64,000 nt of DNA from Laccaria trichodermophora. Taxonomy: Eukaryota; Basidiomycota; Agaricomycetes; Agaricales; Hydnangiaceae. Below the pieces are notes generated by a model. It did not search any database. It was not told the DNA's origin and was given only the letters and a program-made list of their open reading frames with translations. Shown one piece after another: positions 12,610 to 24,939 of the stretch. Each line of letters starts with the position of its first letter. Position 1 is the stretch's first letter. The DNA is taken from assembly GCA_018417955.1 (NCBI GenBank), contig JACTVC010000001.1, positions 1,674,001 through 1,738,000 of the forward strand. The letters run 5' to 3'. Made by a program: the position numbers and the translations under genes.

Positions 12610-13480
12610 GTGGCATTGACTCCAGTGGGGTTCATTCAATATGTATTGTTTAAGGTAGCTCTGGACTCGCTCCACGCCTTTTCGACAGAATGACCTCTCG
12701 TACGAGTTACGACACGTTATAACCTCTGCATTGTCCATGTCCATGTCAAATTTATGTATGGATTAGGAAATGCGGTTCCATCACGCCTACATGTTAATTA
12801 AGAGTCCTAGGTTAAACCGACCAATGTTATTCAAATTTAAGGTGGGCATCACTCCCAGACTGAGATAGATATATAACTCCATCACGCCGCCGCCGCCGCT
12901 TTATAAACGTATAGACAGGTGCCTCACCAGAGCCAAAGTTGTAATTATGCCAAAGTTATGCGATGTCTTGACTGGCCTGATATGACAACTTGAATCTGAG
13001 GAATACGCAAGCAGTCTTTCCAGAGTTAAAAAGCTCAAGAGCTCAAGCGCTTCAGGCCTTCAGGCCTCAGGCCTCAGGGCTTGTTGTGCGATATATCGGA
13101 TTTGATGAATACAAGATCATATAGTAGAAACATAGCTTCCAGTAGCGATCGGAATTCCTCTGATAACCGTTGTTTGTTTCATTTGTTGAAGGGTTGGCAA
13201 GAAGTTCTACGAAATGTCAAATAACGGTACGCAACGAGGACGGAAATGGTCAATGTCCGATGCTTGCATGAAAAGTTGTCTATGACGATTTTGGGCTATG
13301 TTCCAGGTGGTTATCTTTTGGGAGGTTGAGGATGATCGATTTGACAACTTGTCGGAAGAAAGCAAATGTTGCGGTGTATAATTTGAACACCGGGCTTAGG
13401 TCGTGACCTTTGTTCTTTCGGATTCAGCTTTTGACGTCCAGTCCCGTCGCTGTCCTCCGCCTTCCATACACACACGAAAA
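12610..13480. promoter_or_regulatory. Upstream region of the adenylate cyclase gene
   Basis: About 870 bases without a supported gene. It contains a short CGCCGC run near 12885 and a degenerate palindromic AGGCCT array (about 13045-13080). The region directly before 13481 is the likely promoter and 5' UTR of the cyclase gene. No specific binding site could be assigned. Confidence 0.35.
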
Positions 13481-16400
13481 ATGCCACGGCGAGAGTCGAC
13501 GATGAGCGATATTAGCGTTAGGCTTACGGAGGACGACGTCGACGGTAATGGCGTAGCTCGCTTGGCGCTGGTATCGTCAGCACCAGTTAACGAGGATTCG
13601 ACGATAGCTCCTTGGTTGGATGTCCCGGTACGTCTTCATACAAGAAGCTTTTTTATCATATTAACCTCTTTTTTTCTACAGCCAACACCTCCACCGAAAC
13701 CCCCACCCCGCCCTTTTGGACTAGTTTCAAAGGGATCCCTGGCCTCTCTCATACCACTACGACAAGGCAGCGCGTCCAGCCTTCTTCGCGGAAATCGTCC
13801 TTCAGAATCGTCGCAGAGTAATCTAAGCATAACCGACACATCCAGTCTCCGCTCAGCAGACGACGACTCCCGCATAACATTCAACAGCGGCTCCTCCTCA
13901 ACTGACTCTGGCAAAAAGTCATCGTTGACCAACATATTTTCGAGGCTGAGGACCAAGTCGAGCAAACCTCAACTGGTCGTTGAGCATAATCATGGTTCCA
14001 ACGGGTCAGAACATCCTTCCCTCCGCACCCCTGCACCACCTCTCCCAGATGCCTATATCTCTTTCCTCAACGTCGGCGCAGCCCCTTCCACACTTTCCCT
14101 CGCCTCGGTCGCTTCATCATCCCAGAAACGGGCAAAACGCGACAAGAAGAAGAAGAAACCGTCTCAGACTCTCGAGCCCCCCTCACCACCACCAAAAGAC
14201 GACGAGCACCGACACATGCTCGACACGGACATCGACAAAATGGACGGCATTGTCGATTTTAGCAAGGCTGGTCTGCCGAGTGGTGCCGAGTCGAGCGCGA
14301 ATGGCCACCACCACCTCCCCTCGGATCCAGGCCCTTCCATCTACCCTTCCCTGGATTTCACCAACCCATTCGTACCAACGTCCGCCTCGGACAAGCGGAA
14401 AGCAATAATACCCATGGATTACCGTAAAGTCTCGCCAAAGACCGTGATACCCCCCGGATTCAACCGGATACCTCTTACCCCATCATCAACGTCAAATCTG
14501 AATGGGGACGGGCCAGGCAGTCCAACATGGACTCCGCCAGAGAGTTGGGCGGTGGAGAAAGAGGAGGAGGAGGGAGGGGACGACCCGGATGCGGCGGAGT
14601 CGAGTTCGGATGATACGGTTGTTGGAGGGAAGGGGAAGGGATGTGCGATGATGAACGGAGACGGAGGGCCGAAGTCGCAGCACCACCGGAAACGAAAAGT
14701 ACTACCTATCAAACAGCAGCTGCTGCTTCAGCCAAGGTTGTCGATTATTTCGGAACGCCCGTATCGGATTCGGATTTATCGTGCTAACGGTACTTATCAT
14801 GTCGTTTCGATTCCTTTCAATGTGACGGTCGCGGCGTTGACGCCGGCTCTTAACAAGAAATTGCTGCTTGGGGATGATAGGGTACAACATCGTTTGTATT
14901 TGAAGGAACGAGGAAGAGGTGTGTTTCCTTTTTTTTTGCTTCTTACCGTGCTCATCGCACATGTAGAGAGAATACTCGCGCAAACGGAAAAGCCAGCGGA
15001 TATAGTTAGACGGCGGTTGGAACAAGCTGGATATGACCCCGTTGATGGACTGGAGCTGTTGGGCGGAGAAGGACTATCGTTCCTATTGAAGTTTGTTTAT
15101 AAAAGCCAGCTTCTTGGTCCTGCGGTACGCATATCTTCTTGAACGAACTTTGACTATGTCCTTATTCATTCAACAGGAGGAAGAACTCAACTTTAACGAC
15201 AATTTTGACTTTATCGACCTGACGGGTCGAAGTCTGCGGACGATCCCTGTCATTCTTCATCAACATGCGCATTCCATCGTATCCCTCAAGCTCTCGCGAA
15301 ACCCTATGCTTGAAATTCCTCTGGACTTTATCCAATCATGTTCTGTGCTACGGGAACTCCGCCTATCGAACATGGCAATGAAGAAAGTCCCTCAGAGCGT
15401 CCGACATTCAACAACCCTCCACCGGCTCGACCTCTCTTCAAATCGTCTTGGAGACCTCGAAGATGCTTATCTAGAACACATTCCCGGCTTGATAACGCTA
15501 TATCTCCAGAACAACCGTATAGAAAAATTACCATGGCATTTCCCCCGCCTTCGCTCCCTAACCACACTCAACCTATCCAACAACAAATTCCAAACACTCC
15601 CCATCCTCATCACCCAACTCGAAAACCTACGCGACCTCGATATCTCATTCAACACGATCTCGGAAATACCAGAGGAGATCGGCCAACTGCAGAACCTTGA
15701 ACGACTCATCATCGTCGGGAACCAAGTCGTCAAGTTCCCCAGGGAATGCGCTGATTTGAAGAGGTTGAGGATATTGGATTGTAGGAGGAACCAGATCTCG
15801 GATTTGACTGTTATTTGTGCGCTGCCGCAGTTGAATCAGCTCAGCGCGGATCATAATGCGATACATGGGCTGGATCTGGCGCTGGGCGTACACCTTACGA
15901 GGCTTGACGTGTCGCATAATGATATCACGCAGGTTTCGCTTGTACCTTTGGGAGGGCCGATGATGGTGTATGCGTTGACTTCCCTTGACCTTTCCTATGC
16001 GAAGCTGTCGTCGTTGGAGGACGTTGCTTTAGGCTGTCTGTCGACACTTCTAACGCTAAACCTCGCACACAACTCCTTTCGTTCTCTCCCTGATACGCTG
16101 GGGGATCTTAGCTGGCTCGAGACGCTCTCTGTCTCTGATAACAAACTCGACGCGCTCCCTTCGTCCATTGGGAAGCTGCAGAAATTGGAAGTCCTTGATG
16201 CGCATAATAATAGCTTGACGGAGCTCCCGCAGAGTCTTTGGAATTGCGCGAATCTTACGAAGATTAATGTGACTTCGAACTTTTTGGGGTCGTGGCATGA
16301 TCCTCCGGTGAATGTGGGCGTTGTACAACAAGAACCTCCACCTCCTCTTCCTCCCCAAGCAGCCGAGAACAACACCCTTTCTGTGCCGGCGATTGAGAGG

Positions 16401-19259
16401 AAGACGTCGACGACCTCGTTGACTGTTACGGGAAACCTTCCACCTCTTGTGTATTCGCTTGAGAAGCTGTATTTGGGAGAGAACAGGTTAACGGACGACG
16501 TTCTTCATCCGTTGATGATATTCAAGGAACTCAAGGTTTTGAATCTCTCGTTCAACGAGATTCAAGAACTCCCACCTTCGTTTTTCCGGAACATGACGCA
16601 GCTTGAGGAGCTGTATCTCAGTGGGAATAGGTTGGCGAGTATACCGACGGAGGATCTACCGAGACTCAAGTGCCTTTCGACGCTTTTCTTGAATGGGAAT
16701 AAACTCCAGACGTTGCCGCAGGAACTGTGCAAGGCTAAGAATTTGACGAATTTGGATGTGGGGAGTAATTTGTTGAAGTATAATATTAATAATTGGGAGT
16801 TTGATTGGAATTGGTGAGTCTTTTTTTTTGGTTGGAATTGTGGATCCCTTTCTGATTCATTTATTTTGATAAAAAGGAACTTTAACAAGAACCTCAAGTA
16901 CCTCAATTTATCTGGGAACAAGCGTCTACAAATCAAAGCTGAGCCTACGAGGTTATATTCGAATCACCGTCTTTCGAGTAGGGACCCAACGGCAATAGGC
17001 CGTCGAACGCTCTCCGGGTTTACAGACCTCACACAGCTCCGTGTACTTGGCTTGATGGACGTCACCATTACCACTACAAGTGCAGACGCAACAGTTGACA
17101 TTCCAGACGAGAACGACGACCGTCGCGTGCGAACCTCTTCGTCTACCGTCTGTGGCATGGCCTATGGCATAGCTGATGCTCTTGGGCGGCATGATTCCCT
17201 CAACATGCTCGATCTCGTTCACGAGTTCCCGGGGCGGAAGGGAGAAGCTATATTCGCCATGTTCGGTCGATCGCGGCCGCCTTCAAACCTCCTCCCAGGC
17301 TCAAGCGCGAATCGACTCTCAAAGTTCCTTCACGATCGCTTCGTCAGCCAGTTTTTGCTGCAGTTGGATGCATTGGATCCTCATAGGGGAGAAATCATCC
17401 CAGATGCGCTCCGTCGTACTTTTTTGAAGCTGAATCAGGACTTGCACGATACGCTGTTTTCGAGTACTCGCAAGATGTCGCAGTCGAGTGGGACGACGGG
17501 GACCAGCGGCAGCACCTTCGTGGATTCTGCTACTTTGAGAAGCGGGGCGTCTGGCATTGCGCTTTATTTTGTGGGGAAGACCATGTATGTGGCGAATGTT
17601 GGGAATGCGCTGGCTGTTGTGTCAAGGCAGGGTGTGGCGCAGGGTGTCTCCAGGAAGCACGATCCCTTCGATAGGAATGAGACTGCTCGTATACGTGCAG
17701 CTGAGGGATGGGTGTCACCGCCTGGACTTGTGAACGATGAAGTGGACGTTTCCAGGTCGTTCGGCTACTACTCGCTCCTCCCCGTCGTTAATGCACGCCC
17801 TGATATATGCGTATGGGACCTGACGGATCTCGACGAGTTCGTCATCGTCGCCAACTGTGGGCTGTGGGATTACATCTCGTACCAAACTGCCGTGGACATT
17901 GCTCGCTCTGTGGCGAGAACGGAACGCCCTGATCCTATGATTGCAGCTCAGAAACTTCGTGATTTCGCGATTAGCTATGGGGCGGACGGGAGTACGATGA
18001 TCATGGTCATTTGGGTGGCGGATTTGTTCAAGTCGTCAAGATCTCGACAGCCTACTCTGGATAATGTCGTTGACCCCCAGATGTACCGAACACGGAAGAA
18101 GGACGAGATCCTTGATCGTAGCATTGCTAGGCTCGATATCGAAGTACCTGCGCCAGTTGGCCATCTCGCGCTTGTGTTCACTGATATTCGAAACTCTACA
18201 CACCTTTGGGAAGCGAATCCTGGTATGCCTTCGGCGATGCGGCTGCATAACAACCTTCTACGTCGTCAACTCCGGTTCTGTGGTGGTTACGAAGTGAAAA
18301 CGGAGGGTGACGCCTTTATGTGTTCCTTCCCCACAGCCCTGGCTGCTGTATGGTGGGCTTTGACTGTGCAAGTTCAGCTATTGGACGAGCCCTGGCCCTT
18401 GGAGCTTTTGGAGTGCGAAGATGGGAAACCCCTCAAGGATTCTCAAGGTCGGGTTGTTGCTCGTGGATTGTCCGTTCGGATGGGCATTCACTGCGGTTCG
18501 CCCGTGTGTGAGCCGGATCCTATCACCCATCGCATGGATTACTTTGGGCCCATGGTGAATCGTTCTGCTCGTATCAACAGCAGCGCTGGGGGTGGTCAGA
18601 TCATGTGCAGCACGGAGATCATCCGCGAGATCAATGCAAAGATTCTGGAAACCGAGTCGGAAACAGAGTACTCCAAACTTCAACCGCAGCAAGCCATCGA
18701 TGCAGTTAAGCGCATGGGTGTTGAGGTTATCACTGTCGGTGAAGTCAAGCTGAAGGGTCTCGAACTGCCAGAGCTCTTGACGCTCATATACCCTTCGGGC
18801 TTGGAAGGACGACAGGAGCTGAAAAACGGTCCCACAAATCCTAGTGCATCTGGCTCACGCGTTCAATTTAGTGCCCCACAGACACGTGAACTGAGCATAT
18901 TGTGCCTCAGAATTGAAGCCCTTGCATCTGGCCGTGTCTTCCAAGCCCTGTCCGACCGCAAAGCCAGCCTCGAGACTATCAGCCTTGAGAACGAATCTGA
19001 GAGTCAGACACCATCTGGAATCTTCAACGCCGATCCCGACCTTCTCTTACCTCCGATGAACGATCAGTCCTCTGACATGGATCTCATGCTCGTTCTTGAT
19101 TCGCTGTCTGTTCGAATCGAGAATGCCCTCTCGGCGTTGGCTGAAAAGTTTCGCCCACCCACTGTTGACAAGAACAAGTTCCTTTCCGCACTGCTGGAAG
19201 GTGGTGTACTTGATGAAGGGACGTTACAACACATCGCCTCTGTCCTTCAAGGTCTTTAG
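13481..19259 (+). CDS. CYR1: Fungal adenylate cyclase (RA-LRR-PP2C-cyclase)
   Basis: It makes cAMP from ATP for the Ras/G-alpha-cAMP-PKA pathway at the membrane. The start MPRRESTMSDISVRL is preferred over an in-frame ATG at 13403 because it has a better context after an A-rich tract. The order is: a low-complexity Ser/Pro-rich N-terminus; a Ras-association domain (about 14749-15115, RPYRIRIYRANGTYHV); some 20 leucine-rich repeats (15200-16980); a PP2C-like domain (17150-18020) whose catalytic residues are partly lost, as is usual in this family; and a class III cyclase domain (18150-18790). The cyclase domain has the metal-binding Asp of LVFTDIRNST and KTEGDAFM. A C-terminal tail ends HIASVLQGL. 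Small introns lie near 13628, 14919, 15126 and 16813. The protein is about 1,880 residues. The 3' end is duplicated at 32263-32891. Confidence 0.93.
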
Positions 19260-20104
19260 CAATTTTTCCTACTTCACCGTCGCTTATCGCTGTCACTAGT
19301 GCTTTGAACTTTGTACTTAGACTATTTATTTTTTTCCCTCTACGGTCTTATACCTTGTACACCATTTATTGTAATATATCAAGGGCTTCTAGGATTATGA
19401 ATTCAACTAATTGACTGACAAACTTGAGAAGATTGCACAGCCACATAATACTTCCCTCGTATCATGAACGTCTCTCTGGATCAACATACATATTCCTTCG
19501 GGGTCACCAGGCTTGCGATATCATCAACGTCCAACGCACAACCGCTGCTTTACCATTCCTAGGTCATAAATCATGAGCGAGTTGAATTCTTTTGATGCCT
19601 TTCTAGGAATTCAGGCGAGGAACTCGGGGTGCAACGGTATCTTCCTTCTCTCTCGTGGGTATCGGCGATGTGACCCAACCACCTTGGACGTCACCAAGAA
19701 AAAAAGCGATTTCCGAATGTAAGGACGCCCACGTTTGAACCGGTATTGAATTCGTACGTTTCAACTTCGGTTTTTCTTTCCGGCCGTATTCAATAGAATA
19801 ATGGATGCAGTCAGAATTCACGAAGGCGCTAGGGTTGTAATCAAGGAAGAAGAGATTTCAGTTGCGTTGTACTTGTTCTCTGACGCCTTGCGGAAGGATT
19901 CCAGGAACTTCCAAGTTGCCGATATTGGACGTTTTAGACACGGACGAATTGCGGACGAATTGGCTTTTATAGTGCCTCTTGGCTTTGACCCCCTGTGAAA
20001 ACCACGGTGAATTAAGGTGATTTAAATCAGCTCCTGTCCGATTTGTCCGATTTCATCTGTTCAGATCGTTTCTTACCAGTTAGTTACAATATATGACCTC
20101 GAGG
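19260..20104. other. 3' flank of adenylate cyclase, no gene seen
   Basis: The first ~185 bases (to about 19445) are the 3' UTR/flank that reappears at 32705-32891. The rest holds short ORFs without recognisable features, including a 65-codon one at 19801. The fold-back arm begins abruptly at 20105. Confidence 0.5.
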
Positions 20105-20855
20105 CAAGGGGGGAGCAGGATTTAAATTTGCCATATGGGGCTGGTTAGTTAGTCTGGCTGCCAGGCCGTTAAGTTTTTTTAATTTTAAGTACCAATTTCA
20201 GGTAATTTACAGTTTGGATGAGCTTAGATTAGACTGGTGCACTCTCTGATGCATTTGACAAGCTCTCCTCACTTACCAAGCAGGATATTTCCCAGGATGG
20301 CCCTGCCAGAACCAGTATGTGCTACTTACACTGGGATAATAACCATTTCAAGAAGCCTGGTATGTATATGATATAGATTGAGGGGGATATTCAAGACAAT
20401 AAAACTGTTATCTGTCCACATTGTGAGACACCAGTCCATCTGGGCACAGTTGGTTTTCAAAAGAGTATTGATGAAGTTGAGGCCAACAATGAAAGCAGAA
20501 TAATTATCTGTGGACGAAAAGGCTGTGAGACATTGTGGGTAAGTCATTTTCTTTTCATGTCATTTCAGCCTACCCACCACTGACTATGCAGTACCACCTT
20601 TTATGCATTGGACTGGATCGTGGTATCAACGACTGGGTTTGTGACCCATGCAAGAGTGTAGAAAAAGCAGAGGAAGGGGTGGCAAACGAAGGTGTGCAAT
20701 GTAGATAAGGTGGCAATGCCCAAAACACAGTACCTATTTATAGATTTTACCTATATATGGTAATTTATTCGCACACTAGTTAGTTAGTCCTGCCATAGCA
20801 GCCTTAAAAAAAAAATCAGCATGATATATTAAATTAAAATTGGGCTCCCCCCTTG
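20105..20855 (+). mobile_element. hAT-like MITE, copy in left arm
   Basis: This is the same 751-base element as at 23170-23920, in inverted orientation, with termini CAAGGGGGGAGC and GCTCCCCCCTTG. The inner side is followed by TGAAATTC, the target sequence seen at the other copy. The outer side is followed by unrelated DNA (CTCGAGG) and lacks the duplication, so this copy arrived by rearrangement and not by its own insertion. Confidence 0.8.
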
Positions 20856-21617
20856 TGAAATTCTAAGCAGTGTTTGCACAATTGACAACCACATGTGTCC
20901 CAATTCCTGCATCATGTATACAGGCCCATTTTCTGAATTGGATTCATGCCCAATGTGTAACAGTCCCCACTACAATCCTGTGCACCTCAAGGCTAGTGGA
21001 GGCCATGTTAAAGAGCCTCTTCAACACTTTGTGACCATTCTGCTTGGCCCCCAACTCCAGGCTCTTTGGTGAACACCAGAAGGGGCTCATAACATGAAAC
21101 ACCATGCATGAGAAACAGCTAAAACTATGGCTGAACTGCATACCACTGGTGGCCAAATTCCCATATACAAGGATATCTACCAAGCTTAAGAATATCTCAA
21201 AGCTGTGGCTAGAGGGGATATCTGAACAGACGACATTGGATCTACATCTGGGTCATCTATGATCTTTCACCTGATCTTCGCTACAAGAAGAGATATGTTC
21301 TTCCTGGGGGTTTTATACCTGGCCCCAACAACCCCAAAAACACAGATTCTTTCCTTTTCCCTGGATCATCTTTCTGCAATACAAAGGGAAGGTCTGAAAA
21401 TCTGGGATGCAGAAATCAACTGGCTATTCAATTCCTATCCATATCTCTATACTGGAGGGGCTGATGGTCCAGGAAGTGTCCATTTTATTATGCCGTGGCT
21501 GGATGTGATCATCCTGATATTGATCCTGCTAGTGTTGTCGGTGGATCATCATATGAATATCGAAAGAATTTACGCTACGTGTTGGAGTCACCAAATATCA
21601 CAACATTCAAGAAACAT
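20856..21617 (+). pseudogene. Inverted duplicate of Plavaka-type transposase 5' region
   Basis: Read on the plus strand, this segment encodes the zinc-binding and central part of the same transposase as the minus-strand copy: MCPNSCIMYTGPFSELD, CPMCNSPHYNP, GFIPGPNNPKNTDSFLFPG, REGLKIWDA, and AGCDHPDID. The pieces lie in different frames with in-frame stops shared by the other copy. It was therefore already dead when it was duplicated. It ends at 21617, where it abuts the 3' part of the other copy head-on. Confidence 0.8.
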
Positions 21618-22407
21618 CATTTCATGGCAGTTTGTTTGGCTTTCATTGAAGGACTGGAAAAAGATGACATCAGTGCATTGGTTTGACACCAACAGACTCC
21701 ACACCAAGAAAGGTTCTGATATGGGTTTGATGGTTGATGAACCTCCCCACCTAGGTTGCCTATAAGACACTCCATGGTCCATGTAGAATATAGTGGAGCA
21801 GGACCTAAGTGGATAGTCTCTCCAGGATCATGAAGCAATGCATGTAAACAGGGTCACATGAAATGCAGTCGGTCAGTGTGTCGTTGGGCATATAACTCCT
21901 CATATTCTATGGAAATTTTTTGTAAAGCATCATGTGCCTCACAAACATGAGCTCAAGAAATTTTATGTTGATGCAAAATACGCATTGCATAAACAAGCTT
22001 GCAAAAGTTGCACCAGTATTGTTATGGCAGAATATTGTAAAGGAGAGCAGGAGCGAGGCCATAGAGGTATCCCTGCCATTCCTTCACCTTGTAGCCACTA
22101 TTGATTTTTAGTGCAATATTTCGTGGTGCATGATCAAAACTGCTTGGAATATGATGGCATGCTTGCCCAACAGCTTTGCCATGTTCCATCCATCCATCCC
22201 CCACCAGGACCACCCATTCCCAGTTTTCAACAGTGTCCAAGGTCTTTTCACAGTGAAATGTACCCCTCCACAAAGGAACAAATAGCTTGCCTGCATTGAG
22301 AGTCCCAGAATGTATTAAATCGACTGAAAAACCAGAAGGATGGCAAGGCAATAGTTTCCAGCTAATCCTGTGAAGATGCTGACTGTTGATATTCTTGCCT
22401 CTGCCCA

Positions 22408-23920
22408 ATGTTTCTTGAATGTTGTGATATTTGGTGACTCCAACACGTAGCGTAAATTCTTTCGATATTCATATGATGATCCACCGACAACACTAGCAGG
22501 ATCAATATCAGGATGATCACATCCAGCCACGGCATAATAAAATGGACACTTCCTGGACCATCAGCCCCTCCAGTATAGAGATATGGATAGGAATTGAATA
22601 GCCAGTTGATTTCTGCATCCCAGATTTTCAGACCTTCCCTTTGTATTGCAGAAAGATGATCCAGGGAAAAGGAAAGAATCTGTGTTTTTGGGGTTGTTGG
22701 GGCCAGGTATAAAACCCCCAGGAAGAACATATCTCTTCTTGTAGCGAAGATCAGGTGAAAGATCATAGATGACCCAGATGTAGATCCAATGTCGTCTGTT
22801 CAGATATCCCCTCTAGCCACAGCTTTGAGATATTCTTAAGCTTGGTAGATATCCTTGTATATGGGAATTTGGCCACCAGTGGTATGCAGTTCAGCCATAG
22901 TTTTAGCTGTTTCTCATGCATGGTGTTTCATGTTATGAGCCCCTTCTGGTGTTCACCAAAGAGCCTGGAGTTGGGGGCCAAGCAGAATGGTCACAAAGTG
23001 TTGAAGAGGCTCTTTAACATGGCCTCCACTAGCCTTGAGGTGCACAGGATTGTAGTGGGGACTGTTACACATTGGGCATGAATCCAATTCAGAAAATGGG
23101 CCTGTATACATGATGCAGGAATTGGGACACATGTGGTTGTCAATTGTGCAAACACTGCTTAGAATTTCACAAGGGGGGAGCCCAATTTTAATTTAATATA
23201 TCATGCTGATTTTTTTTTTAAGGCTGCTATGGCAGGACTAACTAACTAGTGTGCGAATAAATTACCATATATAGGTAAAATCTATAAATAGGTACTGTGT
23301 TTTGGGCATTGCCACCTTATCTACATTGCACACCTTCGTTTGCCACCCCTTCCTCTGCTTTTTCTACACTCTTGCATGGGTCACAAACCCAGTCGTTGAT
23401 ACCACGATCCAGTCCAATGCATAAAAGGTGGTACTGCATAGTCAGTGGTGGGTAGGCTGAAATGACATGAAAAGAAAATGACTTACCCACAATGTCTCAC
23501 AGCCTTTTCGTCCACAGATAATTATTCTGCTTTCATTGTTGGCCTCAACTTCATCAATACTCTTTTGAAAACCAACTGTGCCCAGATGGACTGGTGTCTC
23601 ACAATGTGGACAGATAACAGTTTTATTGTCTTGAATATCCCCCTCAATCTATATCATATACATACCAGGCTTCTTGAAATGGTTATTATCCCAGTGTAAG
23701 TAGCACATACTGGTTCTGGCAGGGCCATCCTGGGAAATATCCTGCTTGGTAAGTGAGGAGAGCTTGTCAAATGCATCAGAGAGTGCACCAGTCTAATCTA
23801 AGCTCATCCAAACTGTAAATTACCTGAAATTGGTACTTAAAATTAAAAAAACTTAACGGCCTGGCAGCCAGACTAACTAACCAGCCCCATATGGCAAATT
23901 TAAATCCTGCTCCCCCCTTG
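22408..23920 (-). repeat. Right arm of the 1,513-base inverted repeat
   Basis: This is the original arm: it is continuous with the rest of the transposase on both sides (24-25 kb upstream part, 21.6-22.4 kb downstream part). A 790-base spacer (21618-22407) separates it from the left arm. A transcript crossing both arms could fold into a 1.5-kb stem. Confidence 0.9.
23170..23920 (-). mobile_element. 751-base hAT-like MITE with 8-base target duplication
   Basis: The termini are 12-base perfect inverted repeats, CAAGGGGGGAGC and GCTCCCCCCTTG. They are flanked by identical 8-base repeats GAATTTCA at 23162-23169 and 23921-23928. An 8-base duplication is the hallmark of the hAT superfamily. Removing the element joins the transposase reading across HEVKKAVEI and LSSVCTIDNH. 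There is no coding frame of its own, so it is non-autonomous. Confidence 0.88.
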
Positions 23921-24939
23921 GAATTTCAACAGCCTTCTTGACCTCATGAAGAGAGAGGATGCCGTCTTCTGGGTGTACTTCCATAACATCTTCATGCACA
24001 CTCTTGTAGACTCTTTCAGCAGAATCGGAGACAGACAAGAAGAGTTTAAGGGAAAGTAGGATGTCATTATCTATTTCAACAACATGTTGAACAGGGTTCT
24101 GTAATCGATGAAGCTGATCGGCCATCAAATCTCCATTCTCAAGAGTTGCAGTCTCCAGTGCTTGAACAAATTCCAATGCAATCTTCAGTTCGTCAATGTG
24201 GGGAATGAAGTTAATGTTGTCAAGTTCATTGCCAGGCTGTGGCTCGACAGTTTTGAGGGCTGCATCATGACCAGGAGCTGGGGGGTGGATCTGTGGATGC
24301 AGAGGAGAGGGAGGGCATTGTTCATTGGGTGGAAGGTGTGTGTGGGCATTGGCGTGGGGTAAGGGTACATCATCGAGTGGCATAGACGACCCCTGAGGTG
24401 ATCTGGGTAGTGTACCTCCATCCATCTGATCTTGGTCAACCATAAGTCCTTCCTGGTAATCAGAAATTGCTTAAAACAAGAGAAATAGTTGACGAACCTT
24501 GGTCTGGTTCATCAATATCAATTATCTGTACCCTGGTGTCTCTGCCTGGTTGCTCTATGCCCACTCTTGTACCCAGCCCTGGATTTGCTGTTAAGTTGGT
24601 AGCCACCTTTGGTCGTTCTGATGCATCTGTGTTCGCAGAGCATGCTGCAAGGAGTCTGGCTGGGATGGGTGCAAGCTGATGTTGCCAGGGAGCGTGCCCA
24701 TAATAAGTCACTCTTGAAATGGGAGTGCATTTTCTGCTGCAAAGCCTCAAGCAGTTGCAGTATCATTGGGATTTGGTCACTGGTGGGAGAGGCATATTCA
24801 AGAGGTCAGCAGTTGCGCAGAGATAAGTGGAGAGTTCTGCTTACATAATTCTCACATTGAAATTTGCCTTCACTTACTCAAGCATGTATATTATGCACCA
24901 TATTTCATTGTATTGTGAGGCTCGAGCTGAGAATTATGT

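Larger units (their letters stand above)
20105..21617 (+). repeat. Left arm of a 1,513-base inverted repeat
   Basis: This arm is the reverse complement of 22408-23920. Every stretch I compared agreed exactly, including a run of ten A (near 20806) and a run of seven T, and the two arms have the same length. It contains a 751-base MITE copy (20105-20855) followed by the 5' part of a broken Plavaka-type transposase. The outer boundary coincides exactly with the MITE terminus. The inner boundary falls within transposase sequence. Confidence 0.9.
21618..24843 (-). pseudogene. Decayed Plavaka-type (agaricomycete) DNA transposase
   Basis: Reading from about 24840 down to 21618 on the minus strand gives, in order: a Pro-rich head; FIPHIDELKIALEFVQALE...ILSLHEVKKAVEI; the 751-base MITE; LSSVCTIDNHMCPNSCIMY and a CPMC pair; GFIPGPNNPKNTDSFLFPG; AGCDHPDIDPAS with YRKNLRYVLESPNI; then SLWRGTFHCEKT, VGDGWMEHGKAV, KINSGYKVKEWQ, and finally LYSTWTMECLIGNLGGEV. 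These blocks and their order match transposases of the Plavaka group that I know from Agaricomycetes. Several stops and frameshifts show that it is inactive. The 3' end is cut at 21617/21618 by the inverted duplicate. Confidence 0.75.

Noticed and set aside
13045..13080. AGGCCT palindromic array as a regulatory operator
   Set aside because: Short, degenerate and without a known binding factor; kept only as a descriptive remark in the promoter region.
15338..16375. Several ORFs overlapping the leucine-rich repeats on both strands
   Set aside because: All lie inside the long conserved reading frame of adenylate cyclase.
20326..23699. Two pairs of identical small ORFs (73 and 79 codons) as duplicated genes
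   Set aside because: They are antisense or frame shadows within the inverted-repeat arms; identity is explained by the fold-back.
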